Shown: piece by piece, positions 20,045-28,768 of the stretch
Position numbering within the stretch: the stretch's first letter is position 1
How the letters are laid out: the number at the start of each line of letters is the position of its first letter
Origin: a virus
IMG/VR virus record: IMGVR_UViG_3300036944_000382
Span: 1-29,660 of that record
Length of the DNA: 29,660 bases
Direction: 5' to 3' (one strand)
Notes under the pieces: model-generated
Database searches by the model: none
Told to the model about the DNA's origin: nothing
Seen by the model: the letters and a program-made list of their open reading frames with translations, nothing else
Position numbers and translations under genes: made by a program

Positions 20045-21300
20045 TACCTCCAAATTTAACTACATACCAAAAAAAAATATTAAACTCAAAATCACGTTTT
20101 ACTATTACTGAGGCTTCAACCAAAGTAGGTAAAACGTTTTCTCATATTATATGGCTATTTGGTAAAGCTCATGAAAATGAAAACCAACAAGGCCACAACT
20201 ATTGGTGGGTTGCTCCTGTATTTAATCAATCTAAAATCGCATTTAATCGACTTAGACGATATTTGGCAGCTACAAAATTGTATAAATTTAACGAGACAAA
20301 TTTAATTATCTATTGTCCAAATGGAGCGGAGATACATTTTAAGTCGGCAGAAAAGCCTGATAATTTGTATGGGGAGGATGTTTATGCTTGTGTATTTGAC
20401 GAGGCGCCAAGAGCAAGAGAGGAAGCGTGGTTTGCTTTGCGTTCGACATTAACCTCAACAAATGCTCCTTGTAAATTAATAGGCAATTTTGGTGGGATTT
20501 CAAACTGGGTTCATAGATTAAAGGAAAAAGCCAAAACCGATAAAGAATACGAATATTTTAAAGTCACTTGTTGGGATGCAGTTGCTGAGGGTATTATTGA
20601 GGAGGAGGAAATACTGCAAGCAAAACGTGATTTGCCCGAAAAAATATTTAAGGAACTTTATGAAGCGGAGCAATCTGAAGACGAAGGCCAATTAATGACC
20701 AATGAAAGCATAGTAAAATTATTTTCAAACACACACATTGAAATCGGTATAAAATATATTACTGCGGACATCGCTCGATTAGGTCGAGACAAAACAGTAA
20801 TATTTTGTTGGGATGGATTTAGAGTTGTAGAAGTTTTTGAAATGCAAGTTTCAAGGGTTGACGAAAGCGTCGACGCTATAAATAAGTTAGCCGAAAAATA
20901 TAATGTAAACCGCAATAATATTATTGTGGATGAGGATGGAGTCGGCGGAGGAGTTAAGGATTATTTAAAATGCTTAGGATTTACAAATAATGCTAAACCT
21001 ATAAAATATAATAATAAAGAGGAAAATTTCCAAAATATTAAAACTCAATGCTATTATAAATTAGCCGAGACCGTAAACCGAAATGAAATATACATAAATT
21101 GCAATGAAAAACAAACTGAGCAATTAACTGAGGAGCTTGAAATGGTAAGATTAGCAAGAGAAACTGATGCTACAAAAATAGCTTTAATAAACAAAGACGA
21201 AATAAAAAAGAAAATAGGAAGATCTCCCGATTATTCCGACGCTTTAATGATGCGGATATATTTTGAATTAAAGCCAGTTCGTAAAGTTATCATAACGTAG
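20035..21300 (+). CDS. Terminase large subunit
   Basis: A 421-residue DNA-packaging motor. ATPase: Walker A A-S-T-K-V-G-K-T (27-34), Walker B V-F-D-E (E123 catalytic), and coupling motif L-I-G-N-F-G-G (148-154). RNase-H-fold nuclease: Y-I-T-A-D-I-A-R-L-G-R-D (D245), I-I-V-D-E-D-G-V-G-G-G (D299) and P-D-Y-S-D-A-L-M (D402). Start at ATG 20035 within the end of the small subunit gene. The DNA is AT-rich, like the small subunit gene, and unlike the structural genes that follow. It ends the third early/middle operon; a 136-base gap follows. Confidence 0.93.
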   Translation: MDIIPPNLTTYQKKILNSKSRFTITEASTKVGKTFSHIIWLFGKAHENENQQGHNYWWVAPVFNQSKIAFNRLRRYLAATKLYKFNETNLIIYCPNGAEIHFKSAEKPDNLYGEDVYACVFDEAPRAREEAWFALRSTLTSTNAPCKLIGNFGGISNWVHRLKEKAKTDKEYEYFKVTCWDAVAEGIIEEEEILQAKRDLPEKIFKELYEAEQSEDEGQLMTNESIVKLFSNTHIEIGIKYITADIARLGRDKTVIFCWDGFRVVEVFEMQVSRVDESVDAINKLAEKYNVNRNNIIVDEDGVGGGVKDYLKCLGFTNNAKPIKYNNKEENFQNIKTQCYYKLAETVNRNEIYINCNEKQTEQLTEELEMVRLARETDATKIALINKDEIKKKIGRSPDYSDALMMRIYFELKPVRKVIIT

Positions 21301-21407
21301 GTTATTTGATACCAATATGCACTTTTTGCATACAATAGCGGACACCCGATAAGGTGCAATTGCATGAATTTTTCCGAAAATCGTACCTAAGAGGGTACAA
21401 AAAATAA

Positions 21408-21436
21408 ACAAAACCACAAAAATCAGTTATATAAGT
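21408..21436 (+). promoter_or_regulatory. Conserved late-gene upstream element, copy 2
   Basis: ACAAA at 21408-21412, ten bases, TCAGTTAT at 21423-21430, four bases, GT, then ATG at 21437: the same spacing as copies 1 and 3. The gap before it (21301-21407) holds a TATGCA/TGCATA hairpin around 21317, palindrome GCAATTGC at 21356-21363, and GTACCT/GGGTAC (21383-21398), with no T run, so no clear terminator. Confidence 0.65.
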
Positions 21437-22129
21437 ATGAGAGTAGTTATTCCAACATCACTAAGCGAGATAAAATTGTCTCAATATTCGAGATACCAAA
21501 AGGTATTAAAGGACAATTTAGACGATGAAACCTTTGTTTGCATTCAAATGGTGGCGATATTTTGCAACCTAACGGTGGCCGATGTAATGAAAATCCCTGT
21601 AAATGATTTTACTAATATTATTGAGACTCTTGCAAAGGTATTGGATCAAAAACCGAAGCTCGTGCGCACGTTCAAAATGAATGGTGTAAACTACGGTTTC
21701 ATTCCGAACTTTGATAAGATTACACTCGGCGAGCACGCAACGATTGACACCTTACTGGGAACTGATGAAAATATACCGCTATTAATGTCGGTACTTTATA
21801 GACCTATTAAACGCAAAGCAGGCGAATTTTATGAGATTGAAGAGTACGATGGTGACGAAAGCAAGGCTGATTTTTATAAGGACGTCACAATGGATATTGT
21901 GGTGGGTTCGATGCTTTTTTTTTGGACTTTAAACAAGGAATTGTTGAGCAATATCCTATCGCATTTGGAGGCCAAAGCAGCGAGGGAGGGACTGAATTTG
22001 GAGGAAATTTTGGAGAGCGCTGGGGTTGGTATCAAAGCTTTGTTCGATTGTCGCGTGAACTTAGAATCCACGTTCGAGATGTGGGAAAAGAGCATCTTCA
22101 TGAATCACTCACGTTACTATCTTACCTAA
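21437..22129 (+). CDS. Tail assembly chaperone, gpG-like (0-frame product)
   Basis: A 230-residue protein, first gene of the tail operon, directly preceded by the conserved late element. It begins VVIPTSLSEIKLSQYSRYQK, a start typical of tail assembly chaperones in Bacteroidetes siphoviruses, and contains FVCIQMVAIFCNLTVADVMKI near residue 35-54. Around residue 159-162 (M-L-F-F) the gene crosses nine T in a row. Beyond this it continues as W-T-L-N-K-E-L-L-S-N and a helical end. It would coat the tape measure during tail assembly together with the frameshift product. Its distance from the tape measure gene (several genes) is greater than usual. Confidence 0.75.
   Translation: MRVVIPTSLSEIKLSQYSRYQKVLKDNLDDETFVCIQMVAIFCNLTVADVMKIPVNDFTNIIETLAKVLDQKPKLVRTFKMNGVNYGFIPNFDKITLGEHATIDTLLGTDENIPLLMSVLYRPIKRKAGEFYEIEEYDGDESKADFYKDVTMDIVVGSMLFFWTLNKELLSNILSHLEAKAAREGLNLEEILESAGVGIKALFDCRVNLESTFEMWEKSIFMNHSRYYLT
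21915..21923 (+). other. Poly-T slippery site for -1 ribosomal frameshifting
   Basis: The 0-frame reads CTT TTT TTT TGG. The run contains the heptamer T-TTT-TTT in register, which allows both tRNAs to re-pair after a -1 slip. The -1 frame is closed upstream by TAA at 21877 and stays open to 22179. Confidence 0.65.
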
Positions 22130-22179
22130 TCGATGAATCCTTAGAGGAGGCCAAACAAATTAAAAAACAAATGAAATAA
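21922..22179 (+). CDS. -1 frame extension of the tail chaperone (gpGT-like T part)
   Basis: A second open frame, -1 relative to the gpG-like gene, reachable by slippage at 21915-21923. Fusion after residue 162 gives a product of about 247 residues. It contains G-N-F-G-E-R-W-G-W-Y-Q-S-F-V near the middle, resembling the W-G-W-Y motif in T parts of Bacteroidetes phage chaperones, and a helical end (LLSYLIDESLEEAKQIKKQM). It ends exactly where the next gene starts. Between 21922 and 22129 both frames appear to code. Independent initiation at TTG 21922 is possible but less likely. Confidence 0.65.
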   Translation: MDFKQGIVEQYPIAFGGQSSEGGTEFGGNFGERWGWYQSFVRLSRELRIHVRDVGKEHLHESLTLLSYLIDESLEEAKQIKKQMK

Positions 22180-22643
22180 TGCGAACATTTTACCAAGCAA
22201 TTGACTACATAAAAACCACGCTCGAAAGTGCGCCGCTTTTGAATACAATCACTCAAGGCACGGACATAATCGACAACGTCAAAAAAAACATATTCCCATT
22301 AGCTCACATCAATGTACTATCGTCAGTCGTTAGTACTGGCGTTGTAACTTTCACTTTTGAGGTGGCAGTTGTTGACATTCGCAATATGTCAAAGGTGCAA
22401 ATCAAGGACAAATTTTTAGGCAACGATAACGAGCTTGACAACCTAAACACTTGCCACGCGATACTCAATTACATGATCACGAAAATGCAGCTCAGACGAA
22501 ACGAGAACGACATCGAACTTTTAAACGAGCCTAATTTGCAGCCGATATTTATGGCGTTTACAAATGCGCTTGACGGTTGGAAGTGTGACATTGAGTTAAG
22601 CGTTCCAAACGATCAATTCTCAGTTTGCTGCGATGGAAACTAA
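22179..22643 (+). CDS. Probable tail terminator / tail completion protein
   Basis: A 154-residue alpha/beta protein with an N-terminal helix (FYQAIDYIKTTLESAP), strands (VTFTFEVAVVDIRNM), a helix (ELDNLNTCHAILNYMITKMQ) and further strands (WKCDIELSVP). This layout resembles the tail terminator fold (lambda gpU-like), and the neighbouring genes fit. It starts on the last base of the frameshift frame and overlaps the next gene by 11 bases. The assignment is by layout and position. Confidence 0.5.
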   Translation: MRTFYQAIDYIKTTLESAPLLNTITQGTDIIDNVKKNIFPLAHINVLSSVVSTGVVTFTFEVAVVDIRNMSKVQIKDKFLGNDNELDNLNTCHAILNYMITKMQLRRNENDIELLNEPNLQPIFMAFTNALDGWKCDIELSVPNDQFSVCCDGN

Positions 22644-23166
22644 AATAGTTCAACAAGCCCTAAATGATTTTGGCGCGTTAGTTGTTCAACGAGCGCAGGA
22701 AAATCTTAAAACGGGAAGTAAAAAATATGGAACGCACAACGCAAGCGGCAACCTATCGAGGTCACTCACGTTCAAAACAAAGATAAATCCGAACTCGTTG
22801 GAGTTTGACTTCTTTGCTGAGTCGTATTGGAAGCTATTGGATTACGGAACAACAGGAAGTCAATCGAGTAGAAAGGCACCACAATCGCCATACAAGGCCA
22901 ACGCGTCAATAGGTGCGATTGATAAATGGGTGGTTCGTAAGGGACTAAAAGGCACCCGAAGTGCAAGTGGACAATTTACAAGCCGCAAATCGTTAGTCGC
23001 AGCGAGAACTCGCTCGATAAATAAGACAGGAACACCCGAGACGAAGTTTTTTCGCTCGGCCTTTGAATTAGAATATCAAAACTTTGACCAAATTGTGGCT
23101 GAAAAATACGGCTTAGACTTGGAAACATTTTTAAAATTTGTAGTAAATGAAAATATTAAACGTTAG
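22633..23166 (+). CDS. HK97 gp10-like head-tail/tail completion protein
   Basis: A 177-residue basic protein. The start (KIVQQALNDFGALVVQRAQ), T-H-N-A-S-G-N-L-S-R-S-L-T-F near residue 36-49, and Y-W-K-L-L-D-Y-G-T-T-G near 65-75 are typical of the HK97 gp10/neck type II family in Bacteroidetes phages, as is the P-Q-S-P-Y segment and the F-F-R-S-A-F near the end. It would connect head and tail. It overlaps both neighbours (11 and 20 bases). Unusually, it is encoded after the chaperone gene, not before the tail tube gene. Confidence 0.62.
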   Translation: METKIVQQALNDFGALVVQRAQENLKTGSKKYGTHNASGNLSRSLTFKTKINPNSLEFDFFAESYWKLLDYGTTGSQSSRKAPQSPYKANASIGAIDKWVVRKGLKGTRSASGQFTSRKSLVAARTRSINKTGTPETKFFRSAFELEYQNFDQIVAEKYGLDLETFLKFVVNENIKR

Positions 23167-24247
23167 AAGTCCCTATTTTTTACAAGTGCGCGAGGAGACT
23201 CAAGTCGCTGCACAAATACGGCTTTACATTTGGCACAAAGGCGAAACGCAACCAGCGCAACCGACCTATTACCTTGAGAAAAAAATACCTTCTCCAACTG
23301 ATTTTGAGATAGTATTCAATATCGCGCCGTTTATAGCCGAGCAAATCAATCCAATTGACGCTACTCCAGAAATTTATCCCGACCAAGAGAATAACGACGC
23401 TTGGGTGTATGTGTTTGCGGAGTCTTACTACCAAATCGCAGACGATAAAACGTGGTATATTGACCGAGAATTTAATTTTGTAGGCGTTACAGGTTTCACA
23501 TCTTACATGGATGGGTATAATCAAATCACGGACGCAAAGATTGCCTACTTGACAAATCCCGATATTAAATATTATTTTGACGAGGATTTAACTCAAGCCG
23601 AATTACCATATTTTAACGTTTTAATTGATCACGATGGGGAGTCACTTACGGAGGTTAAATGGACGAATCGTAGAAGTTTGTCCTCAAGTACATTCACTCT
23701 TTTGGATGGAAGTTTTGACGCTGACATTTATATGTTTAAAATCCCTGCAAAAAATGTAGAGATTACAAACCACAATTTCGGCAATGATATAATAATCGAG
23801 AGCGAGCTGGTTGAAACGATACAACCTACCGTAACAATGATACCAATTTGCGAGGGCAAATACACGCCAGTAGTGTGCGAGTTTTTAAATCGATTTGGAG
23901 GGTGGCAATTCCTTACGTTTTTCAAAGCGCAAACCAATAGTTTGCAAACTGAAAACTCAACCTTCCACTTATTGCCTGACGCGTTAGACTATAACCCACT
24001 TCGCAATCAGTTCCAATCGTTCAATTTTAGCGGTAAGCAATCAGTCACTTTAAATACAGGTTGGGTTGATGAGAACTTTGCAAATGTAATCACGGATTTG
24101 ATGCTTAGCGAGACTGTTTTACTTGACAACAAGCCTGTAAATGTAAAGACAAAATCGACCAATTTAAAAACTCGAATCAAAGATAAAAATATCAATTATA
24201 CAATTGATTTCGAGTACTCGTATAACCTAATTAACGACGTGATTTAA
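23147..24247 (+). CDS. Tail protein (possible distal tail/baseplate component)
   Basis: A 366-residue beta-rich protein with no membrane segments. Early segments (VRSPYFLQVREETQVAAQIR, L-Y-I-W-H-K-G, EIVFNIAPFIAEQINP) and later C-E-G-K-Y-T-P-V-V-C-E-F and G-G-W-Q-F-L-T-F-F-K resemble a conserved structural protein of Bacteroidetes siphoviruses encoded next to the large tail-tip protein. It stops directly before the next gene, suggesting tight coupling. Tail location is inferred from gene order. Confidence 0.65.
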   Translation: MKILNVRSPYFLQVREETQVAAQIRLYIWHKGETQPAQPTYYLEKKIPSPTDFEIVFNIAPFIAEQINPIDATPEIYPDQENNDAWVYVFAESYYQIADDKTWYIDREFNFVGVTGFTSYMDGYNQITDAKIAYLTNPDIKYYFDEDLTQAELPYFNVLIDHDGESLTEVKWTNRRSLSSSTFTLLDGSFDADIYMFKIPAKNVEITNHNFGNDIIIESELVETIQPTVTMIPICEGKYTPVVCEFLNRFGGWQFLTFFKAQTNSLQTENSTFHLLPDALDYNPLRNQFQSFNFSGKQSVTLNTGWVDENFANVITDLMLSETVLLDNKPVNVKTKSTNLKTRIKDKNINYTIDFEYSYNLINDVI

Positions 24248-26611
24248 ATGGTTGCATTATACATCTACGACTTTGACGGCCAAGCGGTAAATCGAATTGA
24301 GTTATTTAACGATGAGAAAATTTCAATCACATCGTCAATTCAAAACTTCAACGACATCGGGAAACTTTTTACCGACTATTCGCAGACGTTTACAGTCCCA
24401 GCGAGTAAGCATAACAACCAAATTTTTAAACACTGGTACGAGTCAGCCGTTGGACTTACTGACGAGGTCAATCCGTTAAACGTGGATTTTGCTTTTGACC
24501 ACAGGATAAAATACTACGGCTACATCGAGATTGACTCAATCCCATTCCGTGATGGTAAATTCTTAATGCAAAAGGCCAATAAGAAAAACAATTTTATCGA
24601 ATCATATACGATTAATTTTGTAGGTAATTTGGTGCAGCTTAAAGACAAATTTAAGGAGGACAAATTGAATAGTTTAAAAAACGAAGAGGGATTAAGCTAT
24701 TATAACGTATTAAATTGCGAGTATGATTTATTTAATATAGCAAGCAGAATTGATGCATCAACTACCTCAGCGGTTTATTTTCCATTAATTGGAAGTACAA
24801 GGCGATTTGAATATCAAACAGGAAATGTTGATAGTGATGTTACCTTATTAACAGGATCAATAAATTTTTTGGAATTATTCCCTTCAGTACAAGTCTCAGT
24901 TATTTTATATTATATTCAACAGGCTTATGGTGTAGAATTTACAGGCGAATTTTTAAATAGTCAAACATTTACAAAGTTGCATTTGTATTGCAAAAATGCT
25001 GATGAAATGACTACTAAAACCGAGTTAACACAATCGACCTTAGAATACGTAAGCACTGGATTACCAGTTCCAAATAATACGTTAACAATTAACTACGTTC
25101 CTGCATATAATTTTACAGGCCCTCCAACACTTTTGCAACCTGTTTGGAGTCAAAGAGTTTTTGTTTTTATAACTACCGTTTCAACAAATTACAATGTTTA
25201 TATTTATAACAACGGAACGCTTTACACTTCATTTTTAAATCAAAGCGGAAATATTCAAAGGCAGTTTTTTTATAGAGTCGGGCCATTTTCTGACACTTAT
25301 AATTTTACAGTCTTTGTAAATAGCGACGAGCTTACAACTTTTACTTTTGAAACTGATTTACAGGTTCAATTTACTCAACAAAGTACAGGTTTTACAAATA
25401 GCTATTCGTTAATTACAACCACACCAACTACGTCTTTAGCTTTATTAAATATTCAAAAATTTATACCCGATATTACTGTTAGCGATTTTATTACAGGATT
25501 GGTTAAAATGTTTAATTTAATAATAGTTCCAATCTCAGAGACTAAATTTGAATTTATACCAGTTGAATTGTGGTATCAAAATGGGAATGAAATTAATTTA
25601 ACCGAATTTGTAGAGGCTGAAGATATTAATATCGGAAAGCCGAATTTGTTTAAAAAGTTAGATTTTAAACACGAACAATCAGAAAATATTTTAAACACAA
25701 AATTTAGAGATTTTAACGACAATCAAGAGTATGGGAATTTATTTTTTGACAACCCCAACTCGGCATTTACTACAAATTACGAAGTTAAAACACCGTTTGA
25801 AAATATAATGTGGGAGCGCACAACGGGAACTGATTTTTTAACGGCAACTTGCTGGAATAAAGATAGGCAACCTTACACTCCAAAGCCTGTTTTATTATAT
25901 GACAATGGAGGTATATCTTTTGCAGATGTAACTGCTGATTATATTTATTTAAAAGACGATACAACAAATTTGCATTTAGATAGCTACCGCAGATTTTCAA
26001 ACGAAATTGAGCTTGGCGCAAGTGATTTGAACTATTTGCAAACTTTAAATTGGGGAGTTGAAAATTCGGTTTGGAATTTAGACATCGCTCCAAATGGATT
26101 ATATCAGCAATTTTATTCTAATTACATAAATAATTTATACAACCAGCGAACAAGGGTTTTAAATTTAAAAGCGCATTTTAACGTTAATTTATTTACTTCG
26201 ATAAAATTAAACGATCGTATTATTTTATCAAATAAACGATATTTAATAAACACCATGACGACCGACTTAACAACTGGCGAGGTAAACTTGGAACTAATTA
26301 ACGATTTTAGAGATGTGACCGAAAACACAACCTACTTGCGTTATGCAAATATTATGGTTATGCAGGTTGACAACACAGCTCAAAAAGTTGAGTTTATAAT
26401 TTACCGCAATAATTACGACACTTTTAACGTGGTAGCGTCGGGTGGCTTTTTAACTTATCCACTCAGCTCAGACAACGATACCGATATTATTTTTGAGGTA
26501 ACTATTCCTGCAAACACTTCGGGAGTTGAGCGCAGTGATTCTTTAGCCTTGCAGTATTATTTAAATGGAGTAGAAACCGAAGTAAAAATACCAGTATACC
26601 AAAATGCTTAA
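24248..26611 (+). CDS. Large tail-tip/baseplate protein
   Basis: A 787-residue protein. It opens with M-V-A-L-Y-I-Y-D-F-D-G-Q-A-V-N-R-I-E-L-F and TSSIQNFNDIGKLFTDYSQT, then F-T-V-P-A-S-K-H-N-N, an N-terminal block widely seen in Bacteroidetes siphoviruses. A Thr/Phe/Tyr-rich, AT-rich middle (about residues 150-450) is followed by FIPDITVSDFITGLVKMFNL, resembling a tail hub segment, and a C-terminal segment with a Bacteroidetes adhesin-like look (ending V-K-I-P-V-Y-Q). It is probably the tip component between tube and fibres. The role is inferred from size, neighbours and resemblance. Confidence 0.68.
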   Translation: MVALYIYDFDGQAVNRIELFNDEKISITSSIQNFNDIGKLFTDYSQTFTVPASKHNNQIFKHWYESAVGLTDEVNPLNVDFAFDHRIKYYGYIEIDSIPFRDGKFLMQKANKKNNFIESYTINFVGNLVQLKDKFKEDKLNSLKNEEGLSYYNVLNCEYDLFNIASRIDASTTSAVYFPLIGSTRRFEYQTGNVDSDVTLLTGSINFLELFPSVQVSVILYYIQQAYGVEFTGEFLNSQTFTKLHLYCKNADEMTTKTELTQSTLEYVSTGLPVPNNTLTINYVPAYNFTGPPTLLQPVWSQRVFVFITTVSTNYNVYIYNNGTLYTSFLNQSGNIQRQFFYRVGPFSDTYNFTVFVNSDELTTFTFETDLQVQFTQQSTGFTNSYSLITTTPTTSLALLNIQKFIPDITVSDFITGLVKMFNLIIVPISETKFEFIPVELWYQNGNEINLTEFVEAEDINIGKPNLFKKLDFKHEQSENILNTKFRDFNDNQEYGNLFFDNPNSAFTTNYEVKTPFENIMWERTTGTDFLTATCWNKDRQPYTPKPVLLYDNGGISFADVTADYIYLKDDTTNLHLDSYRRFSNEIELGASDLNYLQTLNWGVENSVWNLDIAPNGLYQQFYSNYINNLYNQRTRVLNLKAHFNVNLFTSIKLNDRIILSNKRYLINTMTTDLTTGEVNLELINDFRDVTENTTYLRYANIMVMQVDNTAQKVEFIIYRNNYDTFNVVASGGFLTYPLSSDNDTDIIFEVTIPANTSGVERSDSLALQYYLNGVETEVKIPVYQNA

Positions 26612-26741
26612 TAATATATTACAAATGCTCCAAATCACGGAGCAATACGAGAAAAACGAAACGATATCTATTGCCAAGGGGCGATACGAATACACGCGCA
26701 ACTATTTACAACTATTTAAAAAAGCACTGAAATGGCAATAG
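26604..26741 (+). CDS. Small tail-operon protein, 45 residues
   Basis: An open frame overlapping the tail-tip gene end by 8 bases and the tape measure start by 10 bases. It fills an otherwise empty 120-base gap. The helical sequence (MLQITEQYEKNETISIAKG, R-Y-E-Y-T-R-N-Y-L-Q-L-F-K-K-A-L) looks coding. No family is recognised; a small assembly factor is possible. Confidence 0.6.
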   Translation: MLNNILQMLQITEQYEKNETISIAKGRYEYTRNYLQLFKKALKWQ

Positions 26742-28660
26742 AGAAGGTAATTGATATAAAAGTACAAGGCAATGTCAACGAGGCGGTTGGCTCTTTACGA
26801 TCACAACTTAGAGCAGCGCAAGCGGAAGTCGCTACACTCTCGGATAAATTCGGAGCAACCTCGGCAGAGGCAGCGCAAGCCGCAAGACGTGCCGCAGAAC
26901 TTAAAGACCAAATCGGAGACGCTAAAGCCTTGACCGACGCATTCAATCCCGACGCTAAATTTAAAGCCTTAACGGCTTCTTTGTCGGGTGTTGCTGGAGG
27001 CTTTGCTGCGGTTCAAGGAGGCATGGCTTTAGTAGGTGTTGAATCTGAAAATGTAGAGGCTACACTTTTAAAAGTTCAATCCGCGATGGCTTTATCGCAA
27101 GGATTGCAAGCAGTTGGAGAAAGCCTTGACTCTTTTAAGCAATTAGGTGCGGTTATAAAAGAGCTTAATATTGTAAAATTAGCTTTTAATTTTATTGAGA
27201 CAGGGCAAATTGGACTCGTAAGAGCAAACACCTTAGCCAAAACTCAAGACGCTGCGGCAACCGCTGCTCTTACAACTGCAACCGCTGCATCAACTGCCGC
27301 TACTGGAACGGCTACTTTAGGATTAAAACTTTTTAGACTTGCAATAATTGGCACAGGAGTTGGAGCTTTAGTTATTGGACTCGTTGCTTTGTATCAAAAT
27401 TTTGACAAAGTAAAAGAGGCGGTTTATAATCTATTACCAGGTTTAAAAGACATTGGCGAATTTTTTGGTAATGTAATTACTTCGGTAACTGATTTTGTTG
27501 GGGCAACTTCTGACGCAAGCCGCGCACTTGATAGGCTAAAAGCCGATGCCGATGCTACTTTAGCACTCAACAAAAGGTTTATGCAGGAGCATGGCGATCA
27601 AGTTGACCAATACACCGCTAAAAAAATAGCCGCTAAAAACGCATATTTAGAAGCAATAAAAGAAGACGGCGCAAACGTAGCCGCATTGGGTCAGCGTTTA
27701 AATAGAGAATTGGCGGCAATAGATAAAGAGCGAGAGGCTGATCGTAAAAAAAATAGAGAGAAAATACAAAAAGAACAAGAGGAGGAGCAAAAAAAGGCAG
27801 ACGATAAAATAAAAGAAGACGCCGAAAAAGATAAAAAAGCAACCGAAGCGAGAAATAAACAATTGCAAGACGAGTCGGATTTTATGACTCGATTAAGAAA
27901 CGCACCTATTGAAGCCGAAGCCCGAGAGCGACAAAATAAAATTGAAGCCGAAGCCCAAGAGCGACAAAATAGATTGGATGCTTTACAGGAGTTTTTAGAA
28001 AAAGAAAATGAAATTGAAAATAACGCCTATATTTTAGCTGAAGCACAAAAAAAAGAATTTGCAGATAGAGAAATGGCTTTGGATATTGCAATAACAGATG
28101 CAAAACGTGCGGCGTTAGATACAGCACTTAATATATTAATGCAATTTGCGGGTAAAAATAAAACAATTGCTTTGAGTATTATTGCAATTCAAAAAGGGTT
28201 AGCAATTGCAGACGTAATTGTTGGAGCCTCAAAGTCTATCGCAGCAGCAACGGCCTCAGCAGCTCCAACAGCTTTAAACCCTCCATTTTTAGCCCCTGGT
28301 GTTGTAAACCCTTCGTTTGCAATAAATGCTAAGCTTGCAGCAAAAAGTATTTTATTAACTAAACTTACCGCAGGAACATCAATCGCTTCTATATTGGCAG
28401 CGGGAATTGGACAAGCCGCATCAATAACAAGCGGCGGAGGCGGCGGCGGAGCAGGCGGTGATAGCGGCGGAGGCGGCGGCGGAGCAGGAACAAACGCTCC
28501 TCAATTCAACGTTGTTGGAGCAACAGGTGTCAACCAATTAGCAGGCGCAATAGGTAATCGAGAGGCGGCTCCCGTGCAAGCCTATGTCGTTGCAAATAAT
28601 GTGACAACGGCCCAAAGTTTAGACCGTAACATTATTCAAAGCGCAACCTTAGGGGGGTAA
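26732..28660 (+). CDS. Tape measure protein
   Basis: A 642-residue protein. The first 80 residues form a helical coiled coil starting IEKVIDIKVQGNVNEAVGSL, typical of Bacteroidetes tape measures. Ala-rich helices follow, a hydrophobic segment lies near 203-220 (LAIIGTGVGALVIGLVAL), and a very charged coiled coil spans about 280-450. Residues 393-414 hold two copies of an 11-residue repeat. A second hydrophobic block lies near 470-490, then a Gly-rich linker (two GGGGGG runs) before the C-terminus. It sets tail length and is injected ahead of DNA. By the usual rule of thumb a protein of this size implies a tail near 100 nm; this is inference. Confidence 0.82.
   Translation: MAIEKVIDIKVQGNVNEAVGSLRSQLRAAQAEVATLSDKFGATSAEAAQAARRAAELKDQIGDAKALTDAFNPDAKFKALTASLSGVAGGFAAVQGGMALVGVESENVEATLLKVQSAMALSQGLQAVGESLDSFKQLGAVIKELNIVKLAFNFIETGQIGLVRANTLAKTQDAAATAALTTATAASTAATGTATLGLKLFRLAIIGTGVGALVIGLVALYQNFDKVKEAVYNLLPGLKDIGEFFGNVITSVTDFVGATSDASRALDRLKADADATLALNKRFMQEHGDQVDQYTAKKIAAKNAYLEAIKEDGANVAALGQRLNRELAAIDKEREADRKKNREKIQKEQEEEQKKADDKIKEDAEKDKKATEARNKQLQDESDFMTRLRNAPIEAEARERQNKIEAEAQERQNRLDALQEFLEKENEIENNAYILAEAQKKEFADREMALDIAITDAKRAALDTALNILMQFAGKNKTIALSIIAIQKGLAIADVIVGASKSIAAATASAAPTALNPPFLAPGVVNPSFAINAKLAAKSILLTKLTAGTSIASILAAGIGQAASITSGGGGGGAGGDSGGGGGGAGTNAPQFNVVGATGVNQLAGAIGNREAAPVQAYVVANNVTTAQSLDRNIIQSATLGG
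27908..27973 (+). repeat. Tandem 33-bp duplication in the tape measure gene
   Basis: Two copies, 27908-27940 and 27941-27973, differ at only two visible bases and encode I-E-A-E-A-(R/Q)-E-R-Q-N-(K/R). Such in-frame duplications change coiled-coil, and hence tail, length. Confidence 0.88.
28430..28488 (+). repeat. 26-bp direct repeat coding for the Gly-rich linker
   Basis: Identical 26-base units at 28430-28455 and 28463-28488, separated by 7 bases, are built from GGC/GGA codons and encode two S-G-G-G-G-G-G-A-G blocks. They are GC-rich against an AT-rich background. Confidence 0.88.
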
Positions 28661-28669
28661 AATATCAGT

Positions 28670-28707
28670 CTATAACCTTAAAAAAATATAAAATTTTAAG
28701 GTTATAG
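28670..28707 (+). repeat. Perfect 14-bp inverted repeat after the tape measure gene
   Basis: CTATAACCTTAAAA (28670-28683) and its exact complement at 28694-28707 flank a 10-base A/T loop. There is no T run, so it is a weak candidate as an intrinsic terminator; it may protect mRNA ends or bind a protein. It starts 9 bases after the tape measure stop. Confidence 0.75.
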
Positions 28708-28748
28708 GTTTAAAAACGAGTTAATTATTTAAATCTATTGGTTGAATA

Positions 28749-28768
28749 TTCAAGGTTAAAACCTTGAA
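28749..28768 (+). repeat. Palindrome sharing AAGGTT/AACCTT with the preceding repeat
   Basis: TTCAAGGTT (28749-28757) and AACCTTGAA (28760-28768) are perfect complements with two bases between. The AAGGTT/AACCTT core is the same as in the 28670-28707 repeat, so the gap 28661-28786 carries four copies of one hexamer in two inverted pairs. Confidence 0.72.

Noticed and set aside
21301-21407. Hairpins after the large terminase gene as an intrinsic terminator
   Set aside because: Stems are short (5-6 bp) and followed by A-rich, not T-rich, sequence.
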